Assembly: GCA_029561105.1 (NCBI GenBank)
Contig: JAKQJQ010000195.1
Location: forward strand, 1 to 63,759
Direction: 5' to 3'
DNA from: Bacteroidota bacterium
GTDB lineage: Bacteria > Bacteroidota > Bacteroidia > Flavobacteriales > Flavobacteriaceae
DNA length: 63,759 bases
The position numbers were made by a program, and so were the translations under genes. How positions within the stretch are numbered: position 1 is the stretch's first letter; each line of letters begins with the position of its first letter. This document shows positions 7,306 through 15,492 of the stretch, in pieces. Under the pieces are notes generated by a model. The model made no database searches. It saw nothing but the letters and a program-made list of their open reading frames with translations, and was not told the origin of the DNA.

Positions 7306-10300
7306 TTGGCGACTTCACCTATCATTTACCAAAAGCTTGAGGCTTTCATCAGGAAATATTACACCAACGAACTGATTCGTGGTATTATTTTCTTTGTCGG
7401 GCTGGGTTTGCTGTACTTGCTTTTTACCCTTTTTGTAGAGTATTTCCTTTGGCTCAAACCTGCGGGAAGAACCGTTTTATTTTGGGCGTTTATTGCCGTT
7501 GAGCTGTTGCTGTTGCTGCGATACATTTTGTTTCCGTTGTCGCGGCTTTTTAAATTGCAGCGAGGGATTGACTACAAACAGGCGTCGGCCATCATCGGCG
7601 ACCATTTCAATGAGGTGAGCGACAAGCTTACCAATTTCCTTCAACTCTCGGCCGACAATGGCCAATCCGAACTTTTAATTGCATCCATCGAACAGAAAGC
7701 CAACGCGTTGCAGCCAATTCCTTTTGGCAATGCCGTGAATTTCAACGCCAATAGGAAATACCTTCCGTTGGCCATCATACCCATTTTGTTTTTCGCATTC
7801 TTCTACATCTCAGGAAACAGCAGTATGATTTCGCAGAGTTTGAACCGCGTGGTACATTTTAAGGAACAGTTCATTCCGCCTGCGCCTTTTAAGTTTGTCA
7901 TCCTCAACAAGGAACTGCAAACTGAGCAGCACCAGGATTTTGTGTTGCGTGTGAAGACCCTTGGCAATGTGGTTCCAGAAAATGCGATGATCTTTATTGG
8001 CGATGAAAGCTATTATATGGAGTCGGCCGATAATGGCGAATTCGAGTTCAAGATTACCAAACCCATACAAGACGTTTCGTTTCACGTGGAAGCCAATACA
8101 ATCGTCTCGGCCCAGTACGAACTCAAAGTGGTTACGGTACCGACAATTGCCAATTTTGAAATGCAACTGCAATTCCCGGCTTACCTGAACAAAAAACCCG
8201 AAACCATCAAAGGCACCGGAAACGCTGTAATTCCCGAAGGTACAAGGGTAACCTGGAAAATGGACACGAAAGCCACACAAAACGTAGACTGGACCGATTT
8301 AAAATCGACACAGGCTTTTGCCAAATCTGACAACAGGTTTACGTTAAGCCGCAACGTTTCGCAGAACACGGCTTACAGCATCCTTACCTCGAACGAGAAA
8401 GTCAGGGCGTATGAGAAGCTCAATTACCAGATCTCGGTAGTCAAAGATCAGTATCCGACAATTAATGTGAACAACGCGCCCGACAGTCTCAAAACACAAA
8501 AGAACTACGTGCTAGGGCAGGTTTCTGATGATTATGGGCTGTCTAAGTTGCAGATTGTTTATTACGAGAAAGACAAGCCGCAGACCGCCAAACGCGGTAT
8601 CCTGAACGTCAAGAAAGACTTGTATGACCAGTTTGTGTTTGCGTTTCCGAGCCAGCTTCCGGTAGCGCAAGGCGTGTCTTATGATTATTATTTTGAGGTT
8701 TTCGACAATGACGCTTTGCACAATTTCAAGAGCACGCGTTCTTCTGTTTTTTCTGATCGCATTGCGACCGACTCGGAGAAACAAGATGAGGTGTTGAAAC
8801 AGCAAAACGACAATATCAACAGCTTGCAGAAGTCGCTTAAGAACCAGGACAAACAGCTTTCAGACATTGAGAAGCTACAGAAGGCCGGCAAGGAAAAGGA
8901 GAGCCTCGAGTTCAAAGATCAGCAAAAAGTCAACGATTTCATCAAACGCCAGAAGCAACAGGATGAAATGATGCGCGAATTTGCCGAGAAAATGAAGGAG
9001 AATCTCGATAAGTTTCAGGGCGAAAAGAAAGACGAATTCAAGGAAGCGCTTGAGAAGCGACTTGAAAACGCCGATAAGGATCTTGAGAAGAATAAGAAAT
9101 TGCTCGATGAACTCAAGGAACTCAATGACAAGATCAAGAATGAAGAGTTGTTTGAAAAAATGGATCAATTTAAGCAGAAAAGTAAAAACCAAACCAAAAG
9201 CCTCGAGCAACTGGTAGAGCTCACCAAACGCTATTATGTAGAGAAAAAAGCCGAGCAGATCGCGGATAAGTTAGAACAGTTGGCCGAAAAGCAAGACAAG
9301 CTGGCCGAGAATGAAAAGGAAAACAATTCTGACAAGCAAGAAAACATCAATAAGGAGTTCGATCAAATCCAGGAAGATTTAAAAGAGCTCGACAAAGAAA
9401 ATAAGGAACTTAAATCGCCAATGGACATCCCAAAGGACAGCGAGAAAGAGAAAAGCATAGACGAAGACCTCAAGAAGGCATCCGAGGAATTGCAGAAGCA
9501 AAATAAACCCAAAGCCAAGCCAAAGCAAAAAAGCGCGGCCCAGAAAATGAAGCAGATGTCTATGAAAATGGAGCAAAGCATGGAAGGCGCCGAGATGGAG
9601 CAGATGGAAGAAGACGTGAAGATGCTGCGCCAAATCCTCGACAATTTATTGGCATATTCATTTTCGCAGGAGAGCCTGATGGGCGAATTCAAGAACCTCA
9701 AACGCGTGTCGCCGTCATTCAACAAATACTTGCGTACCCAGCAAGACCTTAAGCTACAGTTCAAGCATGTCGACGACAGTTTATTTGCAATGTCCTTGCG
9801 CAACCCAAAAATCGCGGAGGATATTACCAAAGAAGTTGGGAACGTACATTACAACATGGATAAGGCGTTAGAAAGTCTTGTTGAGGCGCAAGTTCCTAAA
9901 GGGGTTTCCCATCAGCAATACTCCATTACGTCTGCCAACAAACTGGCCGATTTCCTGAGTGATTTACTTAACAATATGCAGATGCAGATGTCTGGTATGG
10001 GTATGGGAAAACCAAAACCAGGACAGGGCGAAGGTCAAGGCATGCAATTGCCCGACATCATTAAAAAACAGGAAGGGCTCGGCGAGAAAATGAAACAGGG
10101 CATGAAAGAAGGGAAAAAGCCTGGAGATGGTAAAAAGCCTGGCGAGAGTGGTGATAAACAAGGCGAGGACGGTAAGAAGCCTGGCGAGGGTAAAAAGCCT
10201 GGCGCTGGCGAGAAAGGCAAATCGGGCAAAGACGGTAAATCAGGTGGCGACGGAAAGGGAGAAGGAGAAGAAGGCCAAGATGGTGAAGGCGACGCGCGTG

Positions 10301-10692
10301 CGATTATGGAAATCTACAAAGAACAAAAGCAGTTGCGAGAGGCGTTACAGAATGAGCTCAATAAGAAGGGAATGGGCGGAAATGGGCAAAACGCACTCGA
10401 GCAAATGAAACAGATAGAAAAGCAATTGCTCAACAAGGGTTTCAACAACGAGACGATGCAAAAGGCGCTCAACCTAAAGTACGAACTTTTAAAGCTTGAA
10501 AAGGCAATTCAGCAACAAGGTGAGGAAAAGAAGCGCCAGTCAGAAACCAACAAGAAAGAGTTCAACAACCAAAGTATGGCCTTGCCGTCAAGTCTGCAGG
10601 ATTATCTGAACAGCATTGAAATTTTAAACAGACAAAGCTTACCTTTGCGCTCCAATTTCAACCAAAGGGTTCAGGAATACTTTAAACAATGA
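7306..10692 (+). CDS. large membrane coiled-coil protein (DUF4175-like)
   Basis: The 1,128-residue product has two N-terminal membrane segments (about 24-50 and 56-78) and a third near 150-168. An extracytoplasmic beta-rich region of about 300 residues follows, then very long charged coiled coils (about 480-830). A Gly/Lys/Pro-rich low-complexity stretch (about 900-1005, repeats of KKPGEG and DGK) ends in a final helical domain. This architecture matches uncharacterised DUF4175-type proteins common in Flavobacteriia; the function is unknown. The start is a TTG: no in-frame ATG precedes the conserved YQKLEAFIRKYYTNELIRG segment. The stop overlaps the ybeY start (ATGA), so the two are translationally coupled. 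Confidence 0.72.
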   Translation: MATSPIIYQKLEAFIRKYYTNELIRGIIFFVGLGLLYLLFTLFVEYFLWLKPAGRTVLFWAFIAVELLLLLRYILFPLSRLFKLQRGIDYKQASAIIGDHFNEVSDKLTNFLQLSADNGQSELLIASIEQKANALQPIPFGNAVNFNANRKYLPLAIIPILFFAFFYISGNSSMISQSLNRVVHFKEQFIPPAPFKFVILNKELQTEQHQDFVLRVKTLGNVVPENAMIFIGDESYYMESADNGEFEFKITKPIQDVSFHVEANTIVSAQYELKVVTVPTIANFEMQLQFPAYLNKKPETIKGTGNAVIPEGTRVTWKMDTKATQNVDWTDLKSTQAFAKSDNRFTLSRNVSQNTAYSILTSNEKVRAYEKLNYQISVVKDQYPTINVNNAPDSLKTQKNYVLGQVSDDYGLSKLQIVYYEKDKPQTAKRGILNVKKDLYDQFVFAFPSQLPVAQGVSYDYYFEVFDNDALHNFKSTRSSVFSDRIATDSEKQDEVLKQQNDNINSLQKSLKNQDKQLSDIEKLQKAGKEKESLEFKDQQKVNDFIKRQKQQDEMMREFAEKMKENLDKFQGEKKDEFKEALEKRLENADKDLEKNKKLLDELKELNDKIKNEELFEKMDQFKQKSKNQTKSLEQLVELTKRYYVEKKAEQIADKLEQLAEKQDKLAENEKENNSDKQENINKEFDQIQEDLKELDKENKELKSPMDIPKDSEKEKSIDEDLKKASEELQKQNKPKAKPKQKSAAQKMKQMSMKMEQSMEGAEMEQMEEDVKMLRQILDNLLAYSFSQESLMGEFKNLKRVSPSFNKYLRTQQDLKLQFKHVDDSLFAMSLRNPKIAEDITKEVGNVHYNMDKALESLVEAQVPKGVSHQQYSITSANKLADFLSDLLNNMQMQMSGMGMGKPKPGQGEGQGMQLPDIIKKQEGLGEKMKQGMKEGKKPGDGKKPGESGDKQGEDGKKPGEGKKPGAGEKGKSGKDGKSGGDGKGEGEEGQDGEGDARAIMEIYKEQKQLREALQNELNKKGMGGNGQNALEQMKQIEKQLLNKGFNNETMQKALNLKYELLKLEKAIQQQGEEKKRQSETNKKEFNNQSMALPSSLQDYLNSIEILNRQSLPLRSNFNQRVQEYFKQ

Positions 10693-11117
10693 TCAATTTT
10701 AATTACGAAACCGATTTTGTCCTTGCTAATGAGAAAGCCTTTCAACAATGGCTTTCAAGCGTGATTGTATCCGAAGGGAAGAAAGAGGGAGAAATCAATT
10801 ATATCTTCTGTGACGATGAATACCTACTTGAAATCAATCAGCAGTATTTGGGCCACGACACCTTGACAGACATCATTAGCTTCGATTATTCAGTAGGAAA
10901 AGAGCTACACGGGGATATTTTCATCTCAATCGAAAGAGTGCGTGAAAACGCAAAAGATTTCGAAGTTTCTTTTGAAGAAGAATTACTTCGGGTTCTTTCG
11001 CATGGCATTTTACATTACTGTGGCTACAAAGACAAAACGGAATCGGATGAAATGGTGATGCGCCAAAAAGAAGAAGAGAAAATGAAAATGTTTCACGTGG
11101 AACAACCAAAGAAATAA
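10689..11117 (+). CDS. ybeY: endoribonuclease YbeY, 16S rRNA maturation
   Basis: YbeY is a single-strand endoribonuclease acting in 16S rRNA 3' maturation and ribosome quality control. The 142-residue protein carries the LGHDTLTDIISFDY segment and the metal motif LSHGILHYCGYKD. The first two His ligands are present; the third, usually in GYDH, is replaced by the KDK form. I recall the KDK form from other Bacteroidota. The gene overlaps the upstream gene by 4 nt and mnmG follows after 3 nt. Its last codons (MFHVEQ) coincide with a perfect parS-like palindrome. Confidence 0.9.
   Translation: MINFNYETDFVLANEKAFQQWLSSVIVSEGKKEGEINYIFCDDEYLLEINQQYLGHDTLTDIISFDYSVGKELHGDIFISIERVRENAKDFEVSFEEELLRVLSHGILHYCGYKDKTESDEMVMRQKEEEKMKMFHVEQPKK
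11089..11104 (-). promoter_or_regulatory. parS-like ParB binding site 1 (perfect)
   Basis: The minus strand reads TGTTCCACGTGAAACA, identical to the bacterial parS consensus TGTTNCACGTGAAACA. It lies inside the ybeY coding frame, just before mnmG. ParB/Spo0J nucleates on such sites for origin segregation. Confidence 0.8.
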
Positions 11118-11120
11118 CCC

Positions 11121-12992
11121 ATGTTTGAGAATGAGTATGATGTAATAGTGGTGGGTGCGGGACATGCCGGATCTGAGGCTGCTGCAGCGGCAGCCAATCT
11201 TGGCTGCAAAACGCTGTTGGTTACAATGAGCTTACAAAACATTGCGCAGATGTCATGTAATCCTGCCATGGGCGGGATTGCCAAAGGGCAAATTGTTCGT
11301 GAGATTGACGCTTTGGGCGGATACTCGGGAATCGTTTCAGATAAGACGGCAATCCAGTTTAAGATGCTCAATAAATCCAAAGGGCCTGCAATGTGGTCGC
11401 CTCGCGTGCAAAGCGATCGGATGCGATTCGCCGAGGAGTGGCGGTTGATGCTGGAGCGAACGCCAAACCTTGACTTCTATCAGGAGATGGTTAAAGGGTT
11501 GATTATAGAAAATGGTAAGATAAAAGGCATCCGTACTTCTCTGGGCGTAGAGATCAAGGCTAAGACAGTCGTGCTTACCAACGGAACTTTTCTCAATGGA
11601 TTGATCCATATAGGTGAAAAACAGTTTGGCGGCGGTAGAGCAGGCGAAAGCGCAGCTTATGGAATCACCGAAGATTTGGTGAAAGAAGGGTTCGAGTCCG
11701 GAAGAATGAAAACAGGTACGCCTCCACGCGTCGACGGACGTTCGCTCGACTATTCAAAAATGAACGAAGAAAAGGGCGACGCCAAACCCGATAAATTCTC
11801 ATACTCTGATTTAACCAGGCCGCTGGAGCACCAAAAATCGTGTTATATGACCTATACGTCGTTGGATGTTCACGATATCTTACGCGAAGGATTTGACCGT
11901 TCGCCCATGTTTAACGGAAGAATTCAAAGTATAGGGCCACGCTATTGCCCTTCTATCGAAGATAAAATCAACCGTTTTGCCGATAAGGAAAGACATCAAC
12001 TATTCATCGAGCCCGAAGGCTGGAACACCGTAGAGGTTTACGTCAACGGATTCTCAACATCGCTGCCCGAGGACATTCAGTTTAAAGCGTTGCGTTCGGT
12101 GGTCGGTTTTGAGAAAGTCAAGTTTTTCAGACCAGGTTATGCAATTGAATACGATTATTTTCCGCCTACACAGCTCAAACATACTCTTGAAACCAAATTG
12201 GTCGAGGGATTGTATTTTGCCGGACAGATTAATGGAACAACAGGGTATGAAGAGGCTGCATCACAAGGTTTAATGGCTGGGATAAACGCTGCATTAAAAG
12301 TTAAAGACCAAGAGCCGCTCATCTTGAAAAGAGACGAGGCTTATATCGGTGTACTGATTGACGACTTAATAACCAAAGGAACCGAGGAACCGTACCGAAT
12401 GTTTACTTCGCGCGCAGAGTACCGCACATTGCTCAGGCAAGACAACGCCGATTTCAGGCTTACCCCAAAATCATACGCGATAGGACTGGCATCCGAAGAG
12501 CGGATGCGCCGGATGGAGCACAAAAAGAGCGAGTCTCATAAAATGGTCACATTTTTCAAGGAAACTAGTATTTCTCCAGCAGAAACCAATCCTATTTTAG
12601 AAGAAAAGGAGTCGGCGCCCATTGCACAATCCGATAAAATGTTTAAGGTGTTTTCACGTCCACAAATGACATTAGAAGACATGCTCAAGTTTGAGAAAGT
12701 TCAAGAATACGCAGAAGTCAATGCACTGGATCGCGAGATTTTAGAACAAGCAGAAATCCAAGTGAAGTATTCGGGCTATATTGAAAAGGAGCGTAACAAT
12801 GCCGACAAACTCACCCGTTTAGAAGATGTCAAGATTCCCGAGTTTTTCGATTACGAAAAAATCAAATCGATGTCTATCGAAGCCAAACAAAAACTCAGTA
12901 AGATACGTCCGGTTACGATATCTCAAGCGTCGCGTATTAGCGGTGTCTCGCCAAGTGACATCTCGGTATTATTAATTTACATGGGAAGATAA
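11121..12992 (+). CDS. mnmG: tRNA uridine-5-carboxymethylaminomethyl synthase, FAD subunit
   Basis: MnmG (GidA) acts with MnmE and uses FAD, NADH, methylene-THF and glycine or ammonium to modify wobble U34 in tRNAs. The 623-residue protein has the Rossmann FAD motif VVGAGHAGSEAA near residue 10. It also has the family signature SCNPAMGGIAKGQIVREID and the C-terminal GYEEAASQGLMAGINAA. The length is normal. It is tightly packed with ybeY (3 bp) and the lipoprotein gene (1 bp). parS-like sites lie at both ends, in keeping with the frequent origin-proximal position of gidA. Confidence 0.96.
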   Translation: MFENEYDVIVVGAGHAGSEAAAAAANLGCKTLLVTMSLQNIAQMSCNPAMGGIAKGQIVREIDALGGYSGIVSDKTAIQFKMLNKSKGPAMWSPRVQSDRMRFAEEWRLMLERTPNLDFYQEMVKGLIIENGKIKGIRTSLGVEIKAKTVVLTNGTFLNGLIHIGEKQFGGGRAGESAAYGITEDLVKEGFESGRMKTGTPPRVDGRSLDYSKMNEEKGDAKPDKFSYSDLTRPLEHQKSCYMTYTSLDVHDILREGFDRSPMFNGRIQSIGPRYCPSIEDKINRFADKERHQLFIEPEGWNTVEVYVNGFSTSLPEDIQFKALRSVVGFEKVKFFRPGYAIEYDYFPPTQLKHTLETKLVEGLYFAGQINGTTGYEEAASQGLMAGINAALKVKDQEPLILKRDEAYIGVLIDDLITKGTEEPYRMFTSRAEYRTLLRQDNADFRLTPKSYAIGLASEERMRRMEHKKSESHKMVTFFKETSISPAETNPILEEKESAPIAQSDKMFKVFSRPQMTLEDMLKFEKVQEYAEVNALDREILEQAEIQVKYSGYIEKERNNADKLTRLEDVKIPEFFDYEKIKSMSIEAKQKLSKIRPVTISQASRISGVSPSDISVLLIYMGR

Positions 12993-12993
12993 T

Positions 12994-13509
12994 ATGATGT
13001 TCCACGTGAAACCCATTGTCTTAAGCGCCGTCAATAAAGGAATCACCTTGTTTTTGCTGTTTGTGTTTTTAGGTTGTGGAATCGCAAGAGTGACACCACA
13101 GATTCCAGATTATCTATTGGTACCAAACGGGAAGGAACTCATCGGCACCCAACCACTTAACGCCTTTGTGTTTGAAAACAACCCTACCAAAATCCCCATT
13201 GAGCAGTTTCTTTCAGACAAGTTCAAAACCGATAATTATTCCCAAAAAGAATATTGGGTGACTGTAGACAAAGACAAGTATAAAATTATCGTTTACGATT
13301 ACTCGGAGTTTGAAAAGTATTTTGGCAGCGCGAATTATGCTGTCATGAACGAGTATCCAGACAATGCAAAAAAAGGAGATTTGCGCAAATTCATCGCCAT
13401 ATCGGTAATCAATTCGTACAACGAAGATTGCCTTTCAGACCGTTCGCTTTTTCAAAACACAACGGTTAAGTATCTCAAAAAACTAAAGGACGAATATTAC
13501 AACCAATGA
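12994..13509 (+). CDS. hypothetical lipoprotein
   Basis: The 171-residue product is not recognised. A positively charged, then hydrophobic N terminus (KGITLFLLFVFLGCG) ends in a lipobox FLGC near residue 29, so it is probably a lipoprotein. The mature part is charged and contains KEYWVTVDKDKYKIIVYDYSEFEKYF, suggesting a small alpha/beta domain. The first codons (MMFHVKP) are encoded by the second parS-like palindrome. It starts 1 bp after mnmG and overlaps the next gene by 4 nt, so it is part of the same transcript. No function can be inferred. Confidence 0.7.
   Translation: MMFHVKPIVLSAVNKGITLFLLFVFLGCGIARVTPQIPDYLLVPNGKELIGTQPLNAFVFENNPTKIPIEQFLSDKFKTDNYSQKEYWVTVDKDKYKIIVYDYSEFEKYFGSANYAVMNEYPDNAKKGDLRKFIAISVINSYNEDCLSDRSLFQNTTVKYLKKLKDEYYNQ
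12998..13013 (+). promoter_or_regulatory. parS-like ParB binding site 2 (15 of 16)
   Basis: TGTTCCACGTGAAACC differs from the parS consensus only at the last base. It lies in the first codons of the lipoprotein gene, 1.9 kb from site 1 and in opposite orientation. Confidence 0.7.
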
Positions 13510-14357
13510 CCCACCAACTATTCCTGAACGTAAAAGACCACTCGGTTTCTAAAGAATCATTCGATTTGTACCATGACACCGCACTCGATTTGGTTTACAC
13601 CCATCCGCAACCCGCCGCTACCGATTTGGGCCGTTACTACGAAAGCGATGACTACATTTCGCACACCGACGGCAAACGGTCTTTTTTTGAGAAAATGTAC
13701 CAGGCCGTAAAAAATATCGCCCTTAAGAACAAAGTAAGTCTTATCAACAAGCTACAACCCGCGAAAGGCACCTTACTCGATATCGGTGCAGGAACTGGGG
13801 ATTTCCTTATAACCGCAAAGCAAAGTGGCTGGCAAACGCTAGGTATAGAACCCAGCGAGAAAGCCAAAGGAATAGCCATAAAGAAAGGCGTTGATTTTAT
13901 CGAGAACACGGCAACAATCGCCAATCATTCTATAGATGCAATCACCATGTGGCATGTATTAGAACACGTGCCCGACGTTGAAAAGCAAATCCGCGAACTA
14001 AAAAGGATAATTAAGCCTACTGGGACAATCATAATTGCGGTGCCCAATTTCAACTCGTACGACGCCAAACACTATGGTAATTTTTGGGCAGCTTACGATG
14101 TACCTAGACATTTGTGGCATTTTTCTAAAACCGCGATCAAAACGCTTTTTGAAAGAGAAGGATTACAATTACAAAAAGTGCTTCCGATGCCATTTGACGC
14201 ATTTTACGTTTCACTATTGTCAGAAAAATACAAATCAGGGAACATGAATTTTGTCAAAGCTTTTTTCGTCGGTGCAACCTCCAATTGGAAAGCAAGCCAA
14301 ACCAAAGAGTATTCTTCGCACATTTACGTCATCGCGGCAGCCCAAAAGGTAATTTAA
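13506..14357 (+). CDS. class I SAM-dependent methyltransferase
   Basis: The 283-residue product carries the SAM-binding motif I LLDIGAGTGDFL near residue 95. The acidic loop motif GIEPSEKAK and the post-motif ITMWHVLEHVPD are characteristic of Methyltransf_23-type enzymes. The N-terminal part (VYTHPQPAATDLGRYYESDDYISHTD) resembles the accessory segment of small-molecule or glycan methyltransferases. The substrate is unknown. It is coupled to the preceding lipoprotein gene by an ATGA overlap and seems to be the last gene of the ybeY-mnmG transcript. The 230 bp that follow hold two AAAGCCGCTT direct repeats and no clear terminator. Confidence 0.82.
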   Translation: MTHQLFLNVKDHSVSKESFDLYHDTALDLVYTHPQPAATDLGRYYESDDYISHTDGKRSFFEKMYQAVKNIALKNKVSLINKLQPAKGTLLDIGAGTGDFLITAKQSGWQTLGIEPSEKAKGIAIKKGVDFIENTATIANHSIDAITMWHVLEHVPDVEKQIRELKRIIKPTGTIIIAVPNFNSYDAKHYGNFWAAYDVPRHLWHFSKTAIKTLFEREGLQLQKVLPMPFDAFYVSLLSEKYKSGNMNFVKAFFVGATSNWKASQTKEYSSHIYVIAAAQKVI

Positions 14358-14561
14358 ACAGCAACGGCAAACGATTGCGACCTGAAACGAGCCGTAAGCC
14401 GGGAAGAATGAGAAAGCCGCTTAAACCGCCTAAAATAAAGCCGCTTTCAATAACAGAAACAAATCGGCTTCTAAATCAACATAGACAAATCTTATACACC
14501 GGTAAAACCTAAAACATTGTGAAACTTTAACAGCAAAAATCCACCACGCTTAAAAAAATTA

Positions 14562-14569
14562 TATTTTTG
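14562..14569 (+). promoter_or_regulatory. -7 element TATTTTTG
   Basis: It is an exact TAnnTTTG match, 21 bp before the ATG of the Skp-like lipoprotein gene. Confidence 0.55.
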
Positions 14570-14590
14570 AACCGAATTAAAATTTAACAA

Positions 14591-15208
14591 ATGAAAAAAT
14601 CCCTTTTAATTATCGTATTGGCCATTTCTATCGTTTCTTGTAACCAGAAAGACAAACCGGCAACGACAGCAAAAGAAATGAAGACCGCTTATGTCGACAC
14701 CTCGAAATTGTTAGAAGAATATACAGAAGCCAAAGACATCGAGTCAAAATACAAAGCCAAATCGGAGGCGATGGGCAAAGAACTACAGTCAGAAATCAAT
14801 CGGTTCAAAGCCGACGCCAGCAATTTCCAAAAAAACGCACAAGCCAACGGGCAAGCCTGGGCTCAGGAAAATGGCGCCAAATTACAAAGAAGGGAACAGG
14901 AGCTCAGCTATGCACAAGATGCTATGCTGCAGCAAATCCGCCAGGAAAGCGGAGCAGAAATGGATTCGCTTGTAAGTAAAGTCAAAAAATTCGTCAAGGA
15001 TTACGGTAAGAAAGAAGGCTACTCGTACATCTTTGGGACTGGTGAGGCCGTTTCTATCCTCTATGCCCAAGACAAATACGACATCACCAAAGAAATCGTA
15101 AAGGCACTCAACGAGCAATACGCCTCCGATGGCAAGGCAACCGACAAAGAAGACGTCGACGCCCAAGCCAAAGCAGAGCTCAAGGACATCGAAAAGAAAA
15201 AGAAATAA
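14591..15208 (+). CDS. Skp/OmpH-family periplasmic chaperone-like lipoprotein
   Basis: The 205-residue product has a lipoprotein signal ending ISIVSC. The OmpH/Skp pattern follows: the strand TAYVDTSKLLEEY, two long Ala/Gln/Lys/Glu helices (about 50-135) and the strand YSYIFGTGEAVSILYAQDKYDIT. Skp-like proteins hold unfolded outer-membrane proteins in the periplasm. The lipid anchor and the long KEDVDAQAKAELKDIEKKKK tail are departures from classical Skp. It is monocistronic with a strong terminator. Confidence 0.82.
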   Translation: MKKSLLIIVLAISIVSCNQKDKPATTAKEMKTAYVDTSKLLEEYTEAKDIESKYKAKSEAMGKELQSEINRFKADASNFQKNAQANGQAWAQENGAKLQRREQELSYAQDAMLQQIRQESGAEMDSLVSKVKKFVKDYGKKEGYSYIFGTGEAVSILYAQDKYDITKEIVKALNEQYASDGKATDKEDVDAQAKAELKDIEKKKK

Positions 15209-15212
15209 AATC

Positions 15213-15238
15213 AAACCCTCAGTATTGAGGGTTTTTTT
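15213..15238 (+). terminator. terminator of Skp-like gene
   Basis: AAACCCTCA, loop GTAT and TGAGGGTTT followed by seven T, directly after the stop codon. Confidence 0.85.
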
Positions 15239-15247
15239 ATGGGAAGC

Positions 15248-15330
15248 CGGGAACCTGCTGTTTGCTTTATCTTTTGTTTCTTAAAGAAAGAAACAAAAGG
15301 ATGTCGCGCCCATCAGGGCTAGGCATCCGT
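15248..15330 (+). repeat. dispersed intergenic stem-loop repeat, copy B
   Basis: It shares the left flank AACCTGCTGTTTGCTTTATC and the right flank CCATCAGGGCTAGGCATCC with copies C and D. The central stem is CTTTTGTTTCTT/AAGAAACAAAAG, perfectly paired but different in sequence from the other copies. Confidence 0.75.
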
Positions 15331-15492
15331 GTCATTTTTAGCATTTCTTTTCAAAGCACAACTTTTTCAAAACCAGCACCATCCACGTAGAGCAAAATTT
15401 AAATAACCTTGCAGCGAAGTGGTCTTTCTTCTTTCAGTAAAGCGGTCTTTCTTCTAAAATTTTATACTTTTACGGCATCAATTATACGCCAC

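Noticed and set aside
8078-8093. CACGTG palindrome in the DUF4175-like gene as a parS site
   Set aside because: Only 12 of 16 positions match and the outer half-sites are broken; probably chance.
14285-14512. Small 75-codon gene after the methyltransferase
   Set aside because: It overlaps the methyltransferase 3' end in another frame and is rich in Lys, Arg and Pro, with no start signal or domain.
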